Source: Ananas comosus (lineage: Eukaryota > Streptophyta > Magnoliopsida > Poales > Bromeliaceae). From it: a stretch of 64,000 nucleotides of DNA. The translations under genes and the position numbers were made by a program. This document shows, piece by piece, positions 48,179 to 60,178 of this stretch (positions are counted from its first letter, which is position 1; every line of letters starts with the position of its first letter). The notes beneath the pieces are model-generated. The model did not search any database, was not told the origin of the DNA, and was given only the letters and a program-made list of their open reading frames with translations. The stretch spans positions 7,521,798-7,585,797 of the forward strand of contig NC_033625.1 of assembly GCF_001540865.1 (NCBI RefSeq). Direction: 5' to 3'.

Positions 48179-48192
48179 TAAGAATTTTGAAA

Positions 48193-50779
48193 ATTTTTTT
48201 TTTTTTTAGAGAAAGATAGCATGCTACCCGCTTCGTTTATTTTTTTTAGAAATAAACTTAGCTGGAACTGTGAATCAAATAGGATTCGAACTTGAGATCT
48301 CGAGTACCAACCATTAAATCCTTTGCCACTTGCACTAGGGACGGTGTAGTGTTTCTGAGCTTTGGATAGGATTAGCTTCAGTGTTAGTGACTGGTCGACA
48401 CATCTGGAGAGTGTCGAAATGAGTCGGAGTCGTTTCTGTGCGAAATGGATGCAGAAATGGACTCGGCGCACTCAAATAAGCAAAACTGAAGTTTTGCCAG
48501 ATTCGGGCGCCCAGAACTGGCCTTGGGTCGCTCAAAAGTTGAGTGCAGAACTGAGCAGAACTGGAAGCCAATTCAGGTCCATGTTTCGGGTGCCTGGATG
48601 TGGGTCCGAAAGTTCACCTCGTGAGTATCGTTTGCGCCGACACGAGGCTGGTCGTAGGTAAGGTCCGCCGGAGCGGGTTATGGGCGCAGCACACCACGGG
48701 CGGAGGACCCGAAGGTGAGCAAGTGTGTAGCCTGGAGGTTTCGGACGCCCAGAAAAGGGTTTTGGGCGCCCGAAAGTGCCTGTTTCTGCAGAGTTGCAGG
48801 TTTGCAGCGACTGTTCCTGAAACTTATGGGACCGTTCTAACACTCTATAAATAGGTGGTGTTCGACCACAGTGGGCTCTTTTCACCTGTTCTTCACAGAG
48901 AAGCCTCAAATTGCATTTCTAACCCTCAAATTTCCTCAAATTGCATCCAATCTTTCAATTGGAAGGTGGTGGAGTGCTGATTCTGCAGTTTTCCAGCAAC
49001 GACCCTCGGTGTTTTGGCTCGTGTCCGACGTAGGAAGGTCGGATTGCGGTGAAACTTGGTTTGCTGAATTCTAGACTTCTAGAAGAATCCACGAATTTCA
49101 GAATTGCATTTTTTTGGTTGAGATTAGTTTGGTCGATTCCATGTTTTCCTAAACTGTTGATGACTTTGAGCTGAAAATCTGATTTTTGGGTTTTTCTTGG
49201 TGCTATCTTTGGAGGTATGGTGTTTTTGGACCTGAGACACATACTCCATCCTACTCCACTGGATTTGAGACCTTCTATACCAGATTTGGATGTGATTAGG
49301 TAAGTTTGGACATTGGAGTTGGGTTAATTTAGCTTAAGTGTTGAAAATTGTGTTGATTGTGGCATTTTGATGAATTTTAGTGGATTCGGAGGTTCAGATC
49401 TGGATTGTGGACCCTTGCTGGCTGAGAAGGAGTTCGGCCGAGTATCCAGCATCTCCAAGATCTTCTTGCTGCCAGGAATTAGCTTTTGAGGTGGGTGTTT
49501 CATCGGTTTCGCTCCTAAGTGCTTGTAGTCGACATGTATGATTTCGGTTTTTGTATATTATGTTGTAGCTCAAATTCATTGATTGTAGCTTGTATAAAAT
49601 CTGAATTGGGAGCATGGCTATTTAATTAGATGAATATACATGTTGGACTTAGAACTTGACTTGGGAGAAAACCAGCGATTCGACCTGTCATATGATTCTA
49701 CTATCTGATTTAGCTCTAGGAGCCGTGGTTTGATTGCATCACTACTGTTTCAGCGCGGTGGATATCCGGGGTAGTTTAGAATACATTTACGCTCGTGCTG
49801 GGATGCCGAACTTATTTTTACAGCAGAGTCTAGGCTGTTTCAGGTTGTCGGGTGCCGTCGGGGTGGACGGTGGACCCAAATTTCTGTTTTTGGTCTCAGA
49901 TTGTGCCGATGGCACGTGGGTTTGGTTTCTAAACCTGTTTTGACTCTAGCTTTTTGACTTTGGCTTGTTAGAGCCTGATTGAGCTCGACAGAGATATGCT
50001 GCATACTCGGTTTGGTAGCTCCCACGAGTGCCACTCCAGAGACGAGCGCTGTGCTTTTGCGTTGGTGTCGTTCGTGCAGGTTGGACTTGCTCTCCACGAA
50101 CTGGTTAGTGTGGAGGTAGCTGTATAGTCGCGACCGGGCGGGACGGGTGTGTTCACAATCCCAGGGACGAGTATGATTACAGCTCTTATTTGATATTGGG
50201 TCTGAGTTGACACTGTTGTACAGATGATTAGATTTAGAGTATGATAGTATAGTTGCATATAGCTGTAAATTTGTTCCAGCTTTCTTTACTATTCCTGCTT
50301 ATCCCTGTAAACTTAGTGGGTGGACCGATGAGTTTGAGGGCGGTACCCACTGAGGACTACTTATTTTTACAGTAGTTCTCACGCCCAGTTGTTACCACTG
50401 TTTTTGCAGAGCCGTCGCCTTCGGCTGCTGCTGTTGCTGATCTTGATCGTGGCAAGGGCGTCGCGAGTTAGAGCCCTTCCAGTCGAGTCGCAGAGCTAGA
50501 GGAGCACCAGCTACAGGTAGTTGTAGTTGTTGGGTCTTTACATACAGTTGTTGTTTTTCGCCAGAGCGAGTATTTATATACTTTGGATGACATGTATGTA
50601 TTGAACCACAGTTTATATTTGGTTTACTTTCCTAGCTGCTCTATACTACTGTTTGTAGTATTATATGATTAAGGTACTTTTACTTCTTTGCTTCGTATTC
50701 AGGGAAAATACCTATATATAGGGCGGGTCTGTTAGTGAGCCCGGAAAAGCGAGTAATCCGGGGCGTGACAGACGGTCAG
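48193..50779 (-). mobile_element. tRNA-derived SINE split by a solo LTR
   Basis: The SINE occupies 48193-48344 and 50776-50779. On the minus strand it begins CTGACCGTCC and has an A-box-like GTGGCAAAGGATTTAATGG and a B box, GTTCGAATCC. Its 3' part reads 'gaagcgggtagcatgctatc' and ends in a poly-A tail (T run near 48196-48210). A 14-bp TSD, TAAGAATTTTGAAA, lies at 48179-48192 and 50780-50793, found only once the 48345-50770 LTR and its 5-bp duplication are removed. Confidence 0.88.
48345..50770 (+). mobile_element. Solo LTR, gypsy Del/Tekay-like (2,426 bp)
   Basis: Begins TGTAGTGTTTCTGAG and ends CCGGGGCGTGACA, with a perfect 5-bp TSD, GACGG (48340-48344 and 50771-50775). A TATA box, CTATAAATAG, is at 48844-48853. 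The middle and 3' parts match the second solo LTR at 60579-62780 in order ('gagcctgattgagctcgaca', 'cccacgagtgccactcc', 'gcggtacccactgaggacta', 'cagtagttctcacgcccagt'). The Del/Tekay assignment rests on LTR length and ends. The 60-125 codon ORFs inside have no protein-like content. Confidence 0.93.
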
Positions 50780-50793
50780 TAAGAATTTTGAAA

Positions 50794-51529
50794 GGCTGAT
50801 AGACAAATCAAAATAGTCTATAGTACAGATAAATTTTTATATGATTTTACCTATAGTATTTAATAATTTTTTAGTAATTGTTGAAAAGAAAAAATATTCG
50901 TAATTTATTGATAAAATAAACATATTATTTTATATTTTTGATAATCTTAAAAAATAATATAATTGTGTGAACCAAATACTAAACTACTATATTCTTAATG
51001 ATAAAATGAATAATAATTAAATTCCTAAGAATTTTTTTATTTTTAGTAATCTTTTACAAAGCGAACCAGATGCACGTACCCTATTAAAAGTGTTAGTTAG
51101 TTTAATGGCGTTTACCGAGTAAGTAGTCGTTGTGGCTTTTCGTAAAGCAATGTTATTATTATTATATTAATATTATTATTAATAATTATTATTATCTTCT
51201 GGAATAAAGTTTTATTACCTCGAGAAAAAGGAGGAAACAAAAAGAGCGTGGACTCCGAAAAATACTCGGGTAAAAGTAAAATGACTAATTTACCCCAACA
51301 GGGAGAGAAATACTCTTGATTGATCCAACGGCTTGTGATAGCTGATGGTATGCTACAAATGTTTAATCAGGAACCCTATTTGATATGGATGCAAGTTCAA
51401 GCACACTCGCAAATACCAGATAATATATATAAGATTCGTTTCGTTAGTTTTAATTAATTTTGTAAAAAATTATGCTTTATCCACAGCTATCGTCAACTGA
51501 AAAAGCTATGTTTTGCTCGCTGTATGTTT
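50794..51529. other. AT-rich intergenic DNA
   Basis: No gene or bounded element. Confidence 0.4.
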
Positions 51530-51770
51530 CTGGCTCAGTCGAGATTTATTTTAATTATACTTTCGGCTGGTGATTGCTTTTACTACCAACTGTGACGTCT
51601 CGCTTATCAGAAGGATTATTCATCTTGGAACTACTCTAGTTCTAAATTTGCTCATCTCTCTTAATTTTTCAGGGTTAACCACATTCAAAATGTTATAATC
51701 AAGTTAAAAAATTATATTCCTACTATAGCTTATACATATATATGACTATTCTAAATATGAGATACATCAT
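51530..51770 (-). mobile_element. Decayed Cassandra fragment
   Basis: Contains 'gaaagtataattaaa' interior text, a weak primer-site remnant (ACTACCAACTGTGACGTC) and then a 5S-like LTR part ('ggattattcatcttggaact', 'actctagttctaaatttgct') on the minus strand. Compare 31379-31470. No second LTR or TSD. Confidence 0.65.
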
Positions 51771-52230
51771 ACCAGAATAATAAAAGTTTAAATAATAATA
51801 AAGTGAAGTTATAAAACAATATAGTTAGTTATGCTAAATTTTCTTTTCAACAATGTTGTCTCATAATTGGAATAACTTCCAATCTTGAATTTCATATCTT
51901 GGGAAAAGTCTTATGCCAACTTCCAATTTATTTGGATGTGTCTCGATTCAGTAGTTAAATTTTATTGTGTAGTTTCAACTAAAGTAATTAAATTTGAATG
52001 TATCAAATTAAATACTGAATTTAAATTTACATATAATTATAACGGTAATGCATGTAACATCAAGCAACTTTTCAAGTACCAATGAGATGTGGTCACGCGT
52101 ATTTTGCAGTAGGAGTTGCAAGGTTGTTAAAATGTCGCCAAAACTAAACTCCTCTCCTGTGTTGAACCACATCTAAGTTATGTTGTTTAATAATTACATT
52201 GCATGCATTATTGTGAGAAGATAATGACAC
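51771..52230. other. Intergenic DNA
   Basis: An ORF of 66 aa (51885-52085) has no recognisable features. Nothing else seen. Confidence 0.4.
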
Positions 52231-52233
52231 TTA

Positions 52234-53103
52234 GGGGCGTTTGGTTGGATGTAGTTGCAGAAACAGTGTAGTTGGAAATATATGCAGTTGCAAATGCTGC
52301 AGTTATAACTATATCTAGTCTGTTTGGTTTTACGCAGTTGCAACTGCTGCAGTTACATTTCTTCTGTTTGGTAATATGAAGCTGATAGTTGTATTTATGA
52401 ATTTTGTCACCTCTTCAGATAAAGTGGTGAGGTTACCTTCACTAAACATAAAATAATTGTATAAATTTATTAATTATTTAAATTAAAATTTACACAGCTA
52501 ATTATTCAACTTCTTAATAACTTTTTATATTTTTATAATATATATAGATGAATAAATAAATATTTATCATCAATAATTCTTCAAACTATTTAATCGACAC
52601 ATTTAAAATTTTTAATTTATTTAATTTTAATATGTAAATCAAACTTAAAAATTTAACGATTCTCTCATTTTTTTTTTATCAATTTAATAATAATATAAAT
52701 TAATTAAAACTTATTAAATTAACATACACGATCACATTCTATAAAAATTTAGATTTAAAAAAATTAATTTTTTGCACAAAGCTTGTATTGTCTAAAAAAT
52801 TTTATTAGTATGAATTTATTTATAAGTATTTTTATTTACCTATATATATATATTATTTATTTATTTAGCTATTTATTTATTTATTTATTATTATTAATTT
52901 GTGGGTGATCCTATCCCTGACTAACTGCTGCAGTTTGGAACTACGACCAATTTGGATGTAGTTCCAACTGCAGCATTTGGGCCTTCTTGTGCAGTTGGAA
53001 CTGCAGCAGTTGAACTCAACTATACTAAACCAAATAAAAAAATTGTGGCTGCACGCATTTACAACTGCACTGTAGTTATAAATGCGTACAACCAAACAGC
53101 CCC
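52234..53103. mobile_element. Tourist-like (PIF/Harbinger) non-autonomous element
   Basis: Starts GGGGCGTTTGGTTGG and ends 'caaccaaacagcccc', with TTA at 52231-52233 and 53104-53106. Subterminal repeats of 'gcagttgcaactgc' type lie in both orientations at both ends. AT-rich interior; no transposase. 870 bp. Confidence 0.88.
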
Positions 53104-53855
53104 TTAGGGCGGCTAAAGATACCATGCGCCCATAGTTTAGTTGTGGTCCAATTTTTTTGTGAAAAAGAGGTTTCCTTAATTTTCTCTATTCTCAACCATG
53201 TACAGGGATAGGACTGTCAATGAGCTGTAAGTGAGTTGGCTCTTTAAAATATTGGCTAAAAAATTAGGCTCGTATTCAGGTTGCTGATTAACGAGTCAAG
53301 CACGAGCTGTTTCATGAGTAGTTAGTACCATTGTCAGCCCTACTATTGAATAAAAAGTTGAAAAAAAATTATATAATTAGAATCTTAATTTAATAATTAA
53401 AATTTACAAAATATAAATCCCTTTATATTTGAGTTGGCCCAATATATATATAATACTATTACCCTGTGGGGATCACTCAACCCTAGGGGTACTATTCAAC
53501 CCTAAGAGGGACCGCATTCATTCTAACTGTACAATTCTTGATCCAAGGGTCAAAAAGTCGGAAACATCAAATTCTCTATACTTCCGATAGCATAATAGCT
53601 CTACACTATATATATATATATATATGAGTCCGGCTATGGTGCTTGTAAAAGCACCGAGCACTTGGTGCTTGTAAATTTTTCACCGTTAGATCTACGCCTC
53701 GGATCATTTTCATCCGTTAGATTATACTATTCAACCAGCCACCCACTCAACCCTAGAGGGCCCACATCATCCTAACCGCACATCTTTTAATCCAAGGGCT
53801 AAAAATTTATAAACACCAACGACTTGGTACTTTTACAAGCACCATAGCTGGACTC
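52939..53855. repeat. Duplicated segment, copy 1
   Basis: Closely matches 55803-56714: the right end of the Tourist element, the CGAGC repeat, a partial family A MITE (53455-53612), an (AT)n tract and a whole family A MITE, all in the same order. Differences are scattered single bases. Confidence 0.9.
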
Positions 53856-54890
53856 TACAGAAATATACACACACGCATGTATATATACATATGTATATAT
53901 ACATGCGTGTGTGTATATTTCTGTAGAGTCCAGCTATGGTGCTTGTAAAAGCACCGAGCACTTGGTGCTTGTAAATTTTTCACCGTTAGATCTACGCCTC
54001 GGATCATTTTCATCCGTTAGATTATACTATTCAACCAGCCACCCACTCAACCCTAGAGGGCCCACATCATCCTAACCGCACATCTTTTAATCCAAGGGCT
54101 AAAAATTTATAAACACCAACGACTTGGTACTTTTACAAGCACCATAGCTGGACTCTACAGAAATATACACACACGCATGTATATATACATATGTATATAT
54201 ACATGCGTGTGTGTATATTTCTGTAGAGTCCAGCTATGGTGCTTGTAAAAGCACCGAGCACTTGGTGCTTGTAAATTTTTCACCGTTAGATCTACGCCTC
54301 GGATCATTTTCATCCGTTAGATTATACTATTCAACCAGCCACCCACTCAACCCTAGAGGGCCCACATCATCCTAACCGCACATCTTTTAATCCAAGGGCT
54401 AAAAATTTATAAACACCAACGACTTGGTACTTTTACAAGCACCATAGCTGGACTCTACAGAAATATACACACACGCATGTATATATACATATGTATATAT
54501 ACATGCGTGTGTGTATATTTCTGTAGAGTCCAGCTATGGTGCTTGTAAAAGCACCGAGCACTTGGTGCTTGTAAATTTTTCACCGTTAGATCTACGCCTC
54601 GGATCATTTTCATCCGTTAGATTATACTATTCAACCAGCCACCCACTCAACCCTAGAGGGCCCACATCATCCTAACCGCACATCTTTTAATCCAAGGGCT
54701 AAAAATTTATAAACACCAACGACTTGGTACTTTTACAAGCACCATAGCTGGACTCTACAGAAATATACACACACGCATGTATATATACATATGTATATAT
54801 ACATGCGTGTGTGTATATTTCTGTAGAGTCCAGCTATGGTGCTTGTAAAAGCACCGAGCACTTGGTGCTTGTAAATTTTTCACCGTTAGA
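53626..54890. repeat. Exact 300-bp tandem array: MITE plus 70-bp palindrome
   Basis: Each unit is a 230-bp family A MITE (starting GAGTCC(A/G)GCTATGGTGC and ending GCACCATAGCTGGACTC) followed by a 70-bp perfect palindrome (53856-53925, 54156-54225, 54456-54525 and 54756-54825; arms starting TACAGAAATATACACACACG). There are four full units and a fifth MITE cut at 54890. By eye the units are identical apart from one base in the first left end. Since neighbouring MITE ends are also inverted, each junction is a near-perfect palindrome of about 130 bp. Confidence 0.95.
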
Positions 54891-54908
54891 AATAATTAAA
54901 CACCCACT

Positions 54909-55213
54909 AGGATAGGGACTGATTGACGACGTCAAACCTTGATGCTGGTTAAACCTACATCAAGGTTGACGTCGTAAACCCGGAAGAACACGTCAACCTT
55001 GACGTCGTCAACTTGAGTTGATGTGATTTGGTTTATTTTTTTAACACTGACGTGCGTAAATGTTGACGTGACGTCAATATTTACGCATGTTGGTTTGTCG
55101 GGGAATCCCGCCGATTTCTATGGTACGTGGGTATCAAATCTACACCAGGTTAAAAAAACACTTTTTCTCCAAAGGAATTAAAAGAGATAAGAGTTGGTAC
55201 ATGTCCCTATCCT
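54909..55213. mobile_element. Unclassified short element with TGACGTC motifs
   Basis: Ends AGGATAGGGAC and GTCCCTATCCT are perfect 11-bp inverted repeats. The interior has several TTGACGTCG/CGACGTCAA motifs in both orientations, forming hairpins (for example 'ccttgatg..catcaagg'). No ORF and no clear TSD. Confidence 0.55.
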
Positions 55214-55802
55214 GACAGTTACTCGACATTCACTCAACCGAGAAATTTTATAACCGATTTTTTAATCCGAGCCTAAGTCCAACGACTAATTGCTCAGTTC
55301 GTGCTCGACAAAGTACTCATCATTCATGGTAACAGTCGGGATGATAACTTATTTTTCAACTTTTTTTTAATATATTAATCTTAGAATTAAATTATTAATT
55401 TTAAATGTTTTATATTTAGGGAAATATAAACTCAACCGGGTTATATATATATTATGATAATGGGACACCCCTAGTGAGTTTGGATCCCTATGATAAGTTG
55501 GGATTCTCCCTGGCGTAAGTAAGATTGACATGTTAAGAACTAGGTTCCCAGTTTTTCAGCCTTTGTAGTTTAAGAGATATGAAGGCTATCGTATTATCGA
55601 GATGTGATATATATATATATATATACTCAGGCCGATACCACGAACATTTTCGTGGTTCGTGAACCACGAACATTTAAAAAGTGGCAATCTAGATGCGGAG
55701 CCTAGTAAAAGTAGGCGATCTAATATGATAAGTTGGTTGGTGGGTGAGTTGGGATCTCCTCGGGTGTAGTAGTATTGGCGTGTAGGGAATTAGGTTCCCA
55801 AN
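55214..55802. other. Intergenic DNA ending at an N
   Basis: Contains a CGAGC-type repeat fragment, (AT)n tracts at about 55443 and 55606-55625, and two related passages ('gataagttgggattctccct' near 55492 and 'ttgggatctcctcgggtgta' near 55749). The N at 55802 marks a join. Confidence 0.5.
55638..55674. other. Hairpin of CACGAA/TTCGTG
   Basis: 'accacgaa', 'ttcgtggttcgtg' and 'aaccacgaa' pair with one another on a short loop. Purpose unknown. Confidence 0.5.
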
Positions 55803-56714
55803 AACTACGACCAATTTGGATGTAGTTCTAACTGCAGCATTTGGGCCTTCTTGTGCAGTTGGAACTGCAGCAGTTGAACTCAACTACACTAAACCAAATA
55901 AAGGAATTGTGACTGCACGTATTTGCAACTGCACTGCAGTTGTAAATGCGTACAATCAAACAGCCTCTTAGGGCGGCTAAAGATACCATGCACCCATAGT
56001 TTAGATGTGGTCCAATTTTTTTGTGAAAAAGAGGTTTCCTTAATTTTCTCTATTCTCAACCATGTACAGGGATAGGACTGTCAATGAGCTGTACGTGAGT
56101 TGGCTCTTTAAAATATTGGCTAAAAAATTAGGCTCGGATTCAGGTTGTTGATTAACGAGTCAAGCACGAGCTGTTTCATGAGTAGTAAGTTCCATTGTCA
56201 GCCCTACTATTGAATAAAAAGTTGAAAAAAAATTATATAATTAGAATCTTAATTTAATAATTAAAATTTATAAAATATAAATCCCTTTATATTTGAGTTG
56301 GCCCAATATATATATAATACTATTACCCTGTGGGGATCACTCAAACCTAGGGATACTATTCAACCCTAAGAGGGACCGCATTCATTCTAACTGTACAATT
56401 CTTGATCCAAGGGTCAAAAAGTCGGAAACATCAAATTCTCTATACTTCCGATAGCATAGTAGCTCTACACTATATATATATATATATATGATTCCGGCTA
56501 TGGTGCTTGTAAAAGCACCAAGCACTTGGTGCTTGTAAATTTTTTACCGTTAGATCTACGCCTCGGATCATTTTCATCCGCTAGATTATACTATTCAACC
56601 AACCCTCCAGTCAACCCTAGGGGAGCCCACATCATTATAACCGCACATTCCTTAATCCAAGGGTTAAAAACTTACAAGCACCAATGACTTGATACTTTTA
56701 AAAGCATAGGAGCT
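55803..56714. repeat. Duplicated segment, copy 2
   Basis: Begins exactly after the N at 55802 and matches 52939-53855. Contains one family A MITE (56490-56714) with no palindrome and no tandem array. Confidence 0.9.
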
Positions 56715-56741
56715 CAATTATATATATATATATATATATAT

Positions 56742-57270
56742 GAGCTAGACTGGTATACTATCGGTAGTACGGAGGTCTTTGTGCTACCAAATTGTTTTCA
56801 ATATTGCAACTTCCAAATCGACGATTGGCTCTGTTAGACTTGATCTACACTATTAAAAATATTTGAAAACTAAATTTTATGATTTTTCAGCATCATTTAC
56901 CTATTAAACGAGTAGTCTAGAATAAACGGCTGAAAATAAAAATCTCATAAAAATGATGATAAAAGACCTGAATTTAAGATCAGAGGTACTGATCTTACTT
57001 TAAATAGTAAAAAATATTTTCTATAAAATTTTCATCAGATTTGAATTGTTTTATACCGTTAAATTCACAAAGGCATCACATATACCATTAAAATTATCAA
57101 TTTTGAGACCTTTTGATCACTAGCCAAATGATGCTAAAAAATTATGAAATTTAGTTTTCAAATACTTTTAATAGTATAGATCAAGTCTAATGGAGCTGGT
57201 CGTCGATTTGGAAGCCGCATCATTGAAAACAACTTGGTAGCACGAAGGCCTCCGTGCTACCGATGGCACC
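56742..57270. mobile_element. MITE-like element, family B
   Basis: Left end 'actggtatactatcggtagtacggaggtctt' and right end 'gcacgaaggcctccgtgctaccgat' are inverted copies. Inner 'cgattggctctgttagactt' and 'aagtctaatggagctggtcg' also pair. Right terminus disturbed by the next element. Confidence 0.65.
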
Positions 57271-57364
57271 AAACACTTGGTACTACCAAGTTTTCTACTA
57301 TTAGATTTACCCTGTTGGTATTTTTTATCTGTTAGATCATAATATTCAATTAATCACTCACTCA
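57271..57364. mobile_element. Truncated family A MITE
   Basis: Only the left third remains ('accaaacacttggtactacc', 'cactcactcaa'). Confidence 0.5.
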
Positions 57365-57490
57365 AACAATATTGAGCTGAGCCGGGGCAAGTTCCGGGTA
57401 GTGTTCGGCTCGTTTATTAAACGAGCGATTGATCTTGAACTTATTTCGAGCCTAACATTAACTGGCTCGCGAATAACAAGCTGATTGCCG
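57365..57490. repeat. CGAGC-type repeat fragment
   Basis: 'tcggctcgtttattaaacga' as in 46385-46585. Confidence 0.5.
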
Positions 57491-57584
57491 GCCCACATAG
57501 TAATAATGGATATCCTTTGGAGGAGAAATTATTACATACACCATGGTTTACATATTTGATGTTCTAATAAGTAATAACAAGTTT

Positions 57585-57652
57585 ATTTCTAAATAAAATG
57601 AAATAAACGAAGCGGGTAGCGTACTACCTATCTTTCAAAAAAAAAAAAAAAA
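57585..57652 (+). mobile_element. 5'-truncated SINE
   Basis: Reads 'acgaagcgggtagcgtacta' and ends in a poly-A tail. A 15-bp TSD, AGTAATAACAAGTTT, flanks it at 57570-57584 and 57653-57667. The tRNA part is missing, a sign of incomplete reverse transcription. Confidence 0.85.
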
Positions 57653-57667
57653 AGTAATAACAAGTTT

Positions 57668-58015
57668 CATCAGATCCGGATGCACAGACCCCGGTGCTCG
57701 CAATAATTTCTCAGAACATTTGAGCATCTTTAATTCATCACTCCAATCCAACATTAAATGTGCACGAGTGATCATTACATGACTTGGGTGTGCATTGGCA
57801 CCAAATGCCCCACCTAATTTTGGCTCAGTTCACAAAATTATCTCAATAATAAAGTTTAATTAGGTGAAATTGTACAAAACTTTATATACATTTTAGGTCA
57901 TTTCAAAATGACGATCCAACTTTTATAAATTTTAATTTTATTATCCGAGCTTTTAAATAGTTTGATTTGTTTTACTAAAAGTAGCTCTGCTTGTGTAATA
58001 GATAACTAAAATCAG
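57668..58015. other. Intergenic DNA
   Basis: No gene or clear repeat. Confidence 0.4.
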
Positions 58016-58245
58016 AACTAGGCTGTTATAGTATTAATAGTACCAAGCGCGCGCTTTGTGCTATTAGATTTTCGACCCTTAGATGAAGGGATGTGCGGTT
58101 AGAATGATAGCGGTCCCTTAGGATTGAGTAGGTGGTTGGTTGAATAAAATCTAACAGATAAAAATAATCAAAGAGGTAGATTTAACAGTGAAAACTCGAT
58201 AGTACGAAGCGCTTGGTACTATCAATAGTATAGTAGCCGGACTCC
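58016..58245. mobile_element. MITE, family A
   Basis: Ends 'aggctgttatagtattaata' and 'ctatcaatagtatagtagcc'; reverse-orientation core ('gaccc ttagatgaagg', 'ggattgagtaggtggttggt'). Confidence 0.65.
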
Positions 58246-59565
58246 TAAAATCAAATAAAATGAGAGGTTGGGTAGCTTTTTTTTTTGAAAAAAAATTTAA
58301 GTTCATGTTATTTGCATACATTTTTACGTAAACTTCGTTTAAATAGCTTCATACTCATACAAGAATCCTATGCTATGAGCAATTAGGATGGGGCCATAGT
58401 TGTTTTGCCAACTCTATAATTGATGACTAGTGAAATACCCGCGCAATGCTGCGGATGTAAAAATATTTTTATAATAAATTTTACTTTTTTTAATATTTTC
58501 ATATAGTTTTATAAGTCTAATTATTAATTAAATAAAAATTATATAAAAATAATTTAATCGGTAAATCTATTTAAATAAAAGTCATTAAAATTGGTATATG
58601 CGCAAAGTAATTTATACAATAATTTATTTTATAAATATTTATATGAAAATGATTTGAGATAAATCTATCAAAATAATTTAAAAAAAATCAATAAATAGGA
58701 GAAAAATAAAATTGTAAAAGAAATTATTTAATAGCATTAATTATATATACACAAAAATACACTATATTTCTAAAATTTTACTCCTAAAATTTAAATACTG
58801 TATTTTTTTTTATACAGCGATATTTTACGTGATTTAAATTGCATCTATCAAGTTAGATTTTATTACGCAATTTATTACACGTATTATTAATAAAATTAAT
58901 TAATTTCATAGAGTTTAGAGATTTAAAATTTTAGACTTTGAAGCTTAAAATTGAAATAAATATTATAAGTTAAAATTTAAATTTAAATTTTAAATATAAA
59001 ATATAAAATTTAAAATTTTAAAATTTGAAATATATATATTAAGGTCGGCTAATAAACTATTAATTAGGATTGGGATAGTTAGTCTTCAAGTGATTTGAAT
59101 GATGGACTTAAATTGATAATGGACCGTTAGATAAGTTGATTAAACAATTAGAGTTTAGTAACTAAATATTGTATTTATTTATAAATCATTATAAGTTAAT
59201 CTTAAGATGTTGAAAAATGTAACAGGTCATCATGAATAACCTTAGTAAAATAGTGAGGTATAGACTTTCTGTCTCGTTATGAATTAAGTTACAAACATTA
59301 TTTAATAGATGAATTGTCTATCAAAAATTAAGCAATTTGGATTGCTCTAACAAAAACGTAAACCAAGAAACCGTATATAGGCCGTGAAATTTGTCAGATT
59401 TACGAAGTATTGACACGATGTAAACCATTTAAAAATTTTGAAATTTGTTTCTAGATATTTAATACTAAGATAACTCAACGGTCGATGCATTGTCGGATCT
59501 GAGTCATGAAAGAAAACTTGATAGGACCGTCCTAATCTAATTATAGGATAGTAGGCTTAGCGCTG
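58246..59565. other. AT-rich DNA, possible unclassified element
   Basis: Starts near 58427 with ACTAGTGAAATACCCGCGCA, a type of sequence I know as a dispersed plant repeat end. No matching right end was found. No gene. Confidence 0.35.
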
Positions 59566-60030
59566 TATATAGAGTCGTACTAATATCTTTGAAATACCGG
59601 ATTGTTTTCCGATAATAGGGGATCCGATTGGAGATCGGCTCGTTAAGTATATATACGCTAATTGAATTTTAGACGGAAATTTTTTATAATTTTTTACTAA
59701 GGCGATCAAAAAGTCTAAAAAATCCTATTTTATGGCCGATGCGCGCGTTTTTAAGTTCCAACGGTGTAGAAAGTTGTATCTAAATTAATGAAAATTTAAA
59801 AAAATCTAGCTTAAGGTCAATACAAATCAATACTTCGATTTGAAATTTGAATACTTGTATTAATTATTTTTATTGAGATTTTTTATTTCAAAGCCGTTCA
59901 TTTTGAGGCTACTCGTTACATAGGCAAACGAAGTAAAACTTATGAAATTTGGTTTCTAATAGTTCAATGCGTAGATATTAACGAAACGATGGCTCGAATC
60001 GGACGTTCCTCATCGATTTAAAGTACTGGA
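59566..60030. mobile_element. Possible family B-related element
   Basis: Between TA-rich borders, with paired inner text ('ggagatcggctcgttaagta', 'aaatttggtttctaatagtt') laid out like 56742-57270 but strongly diverged. Confidence 0.35.
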
Positions 60031-60124
60031 TTCGTCTGTGAGTATTTCGAAAGCATACAGTAGAGGTGGTCTTCAAAACATGACTTCTCTCTTCCTCATT
60101 CTCTCTCCTTTCCTCCTTTTATCT

Positions 60125-60178
60125 CTCTCATATATATATATAATATATATATATAATATATATAATATATATATAATT
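60125..60178. repeat. (TA)n microsatellite
   Basis: Imperfect TATATA/ATATAA run. Confidence 0.85.

Noticed and set aside
48241..48345. Possible tRNA gene on the minus strand
   Set aside because: A and B box-like text is present, but there is no full cloverleaf, and the poly-A tail and long TSD show a SINE.
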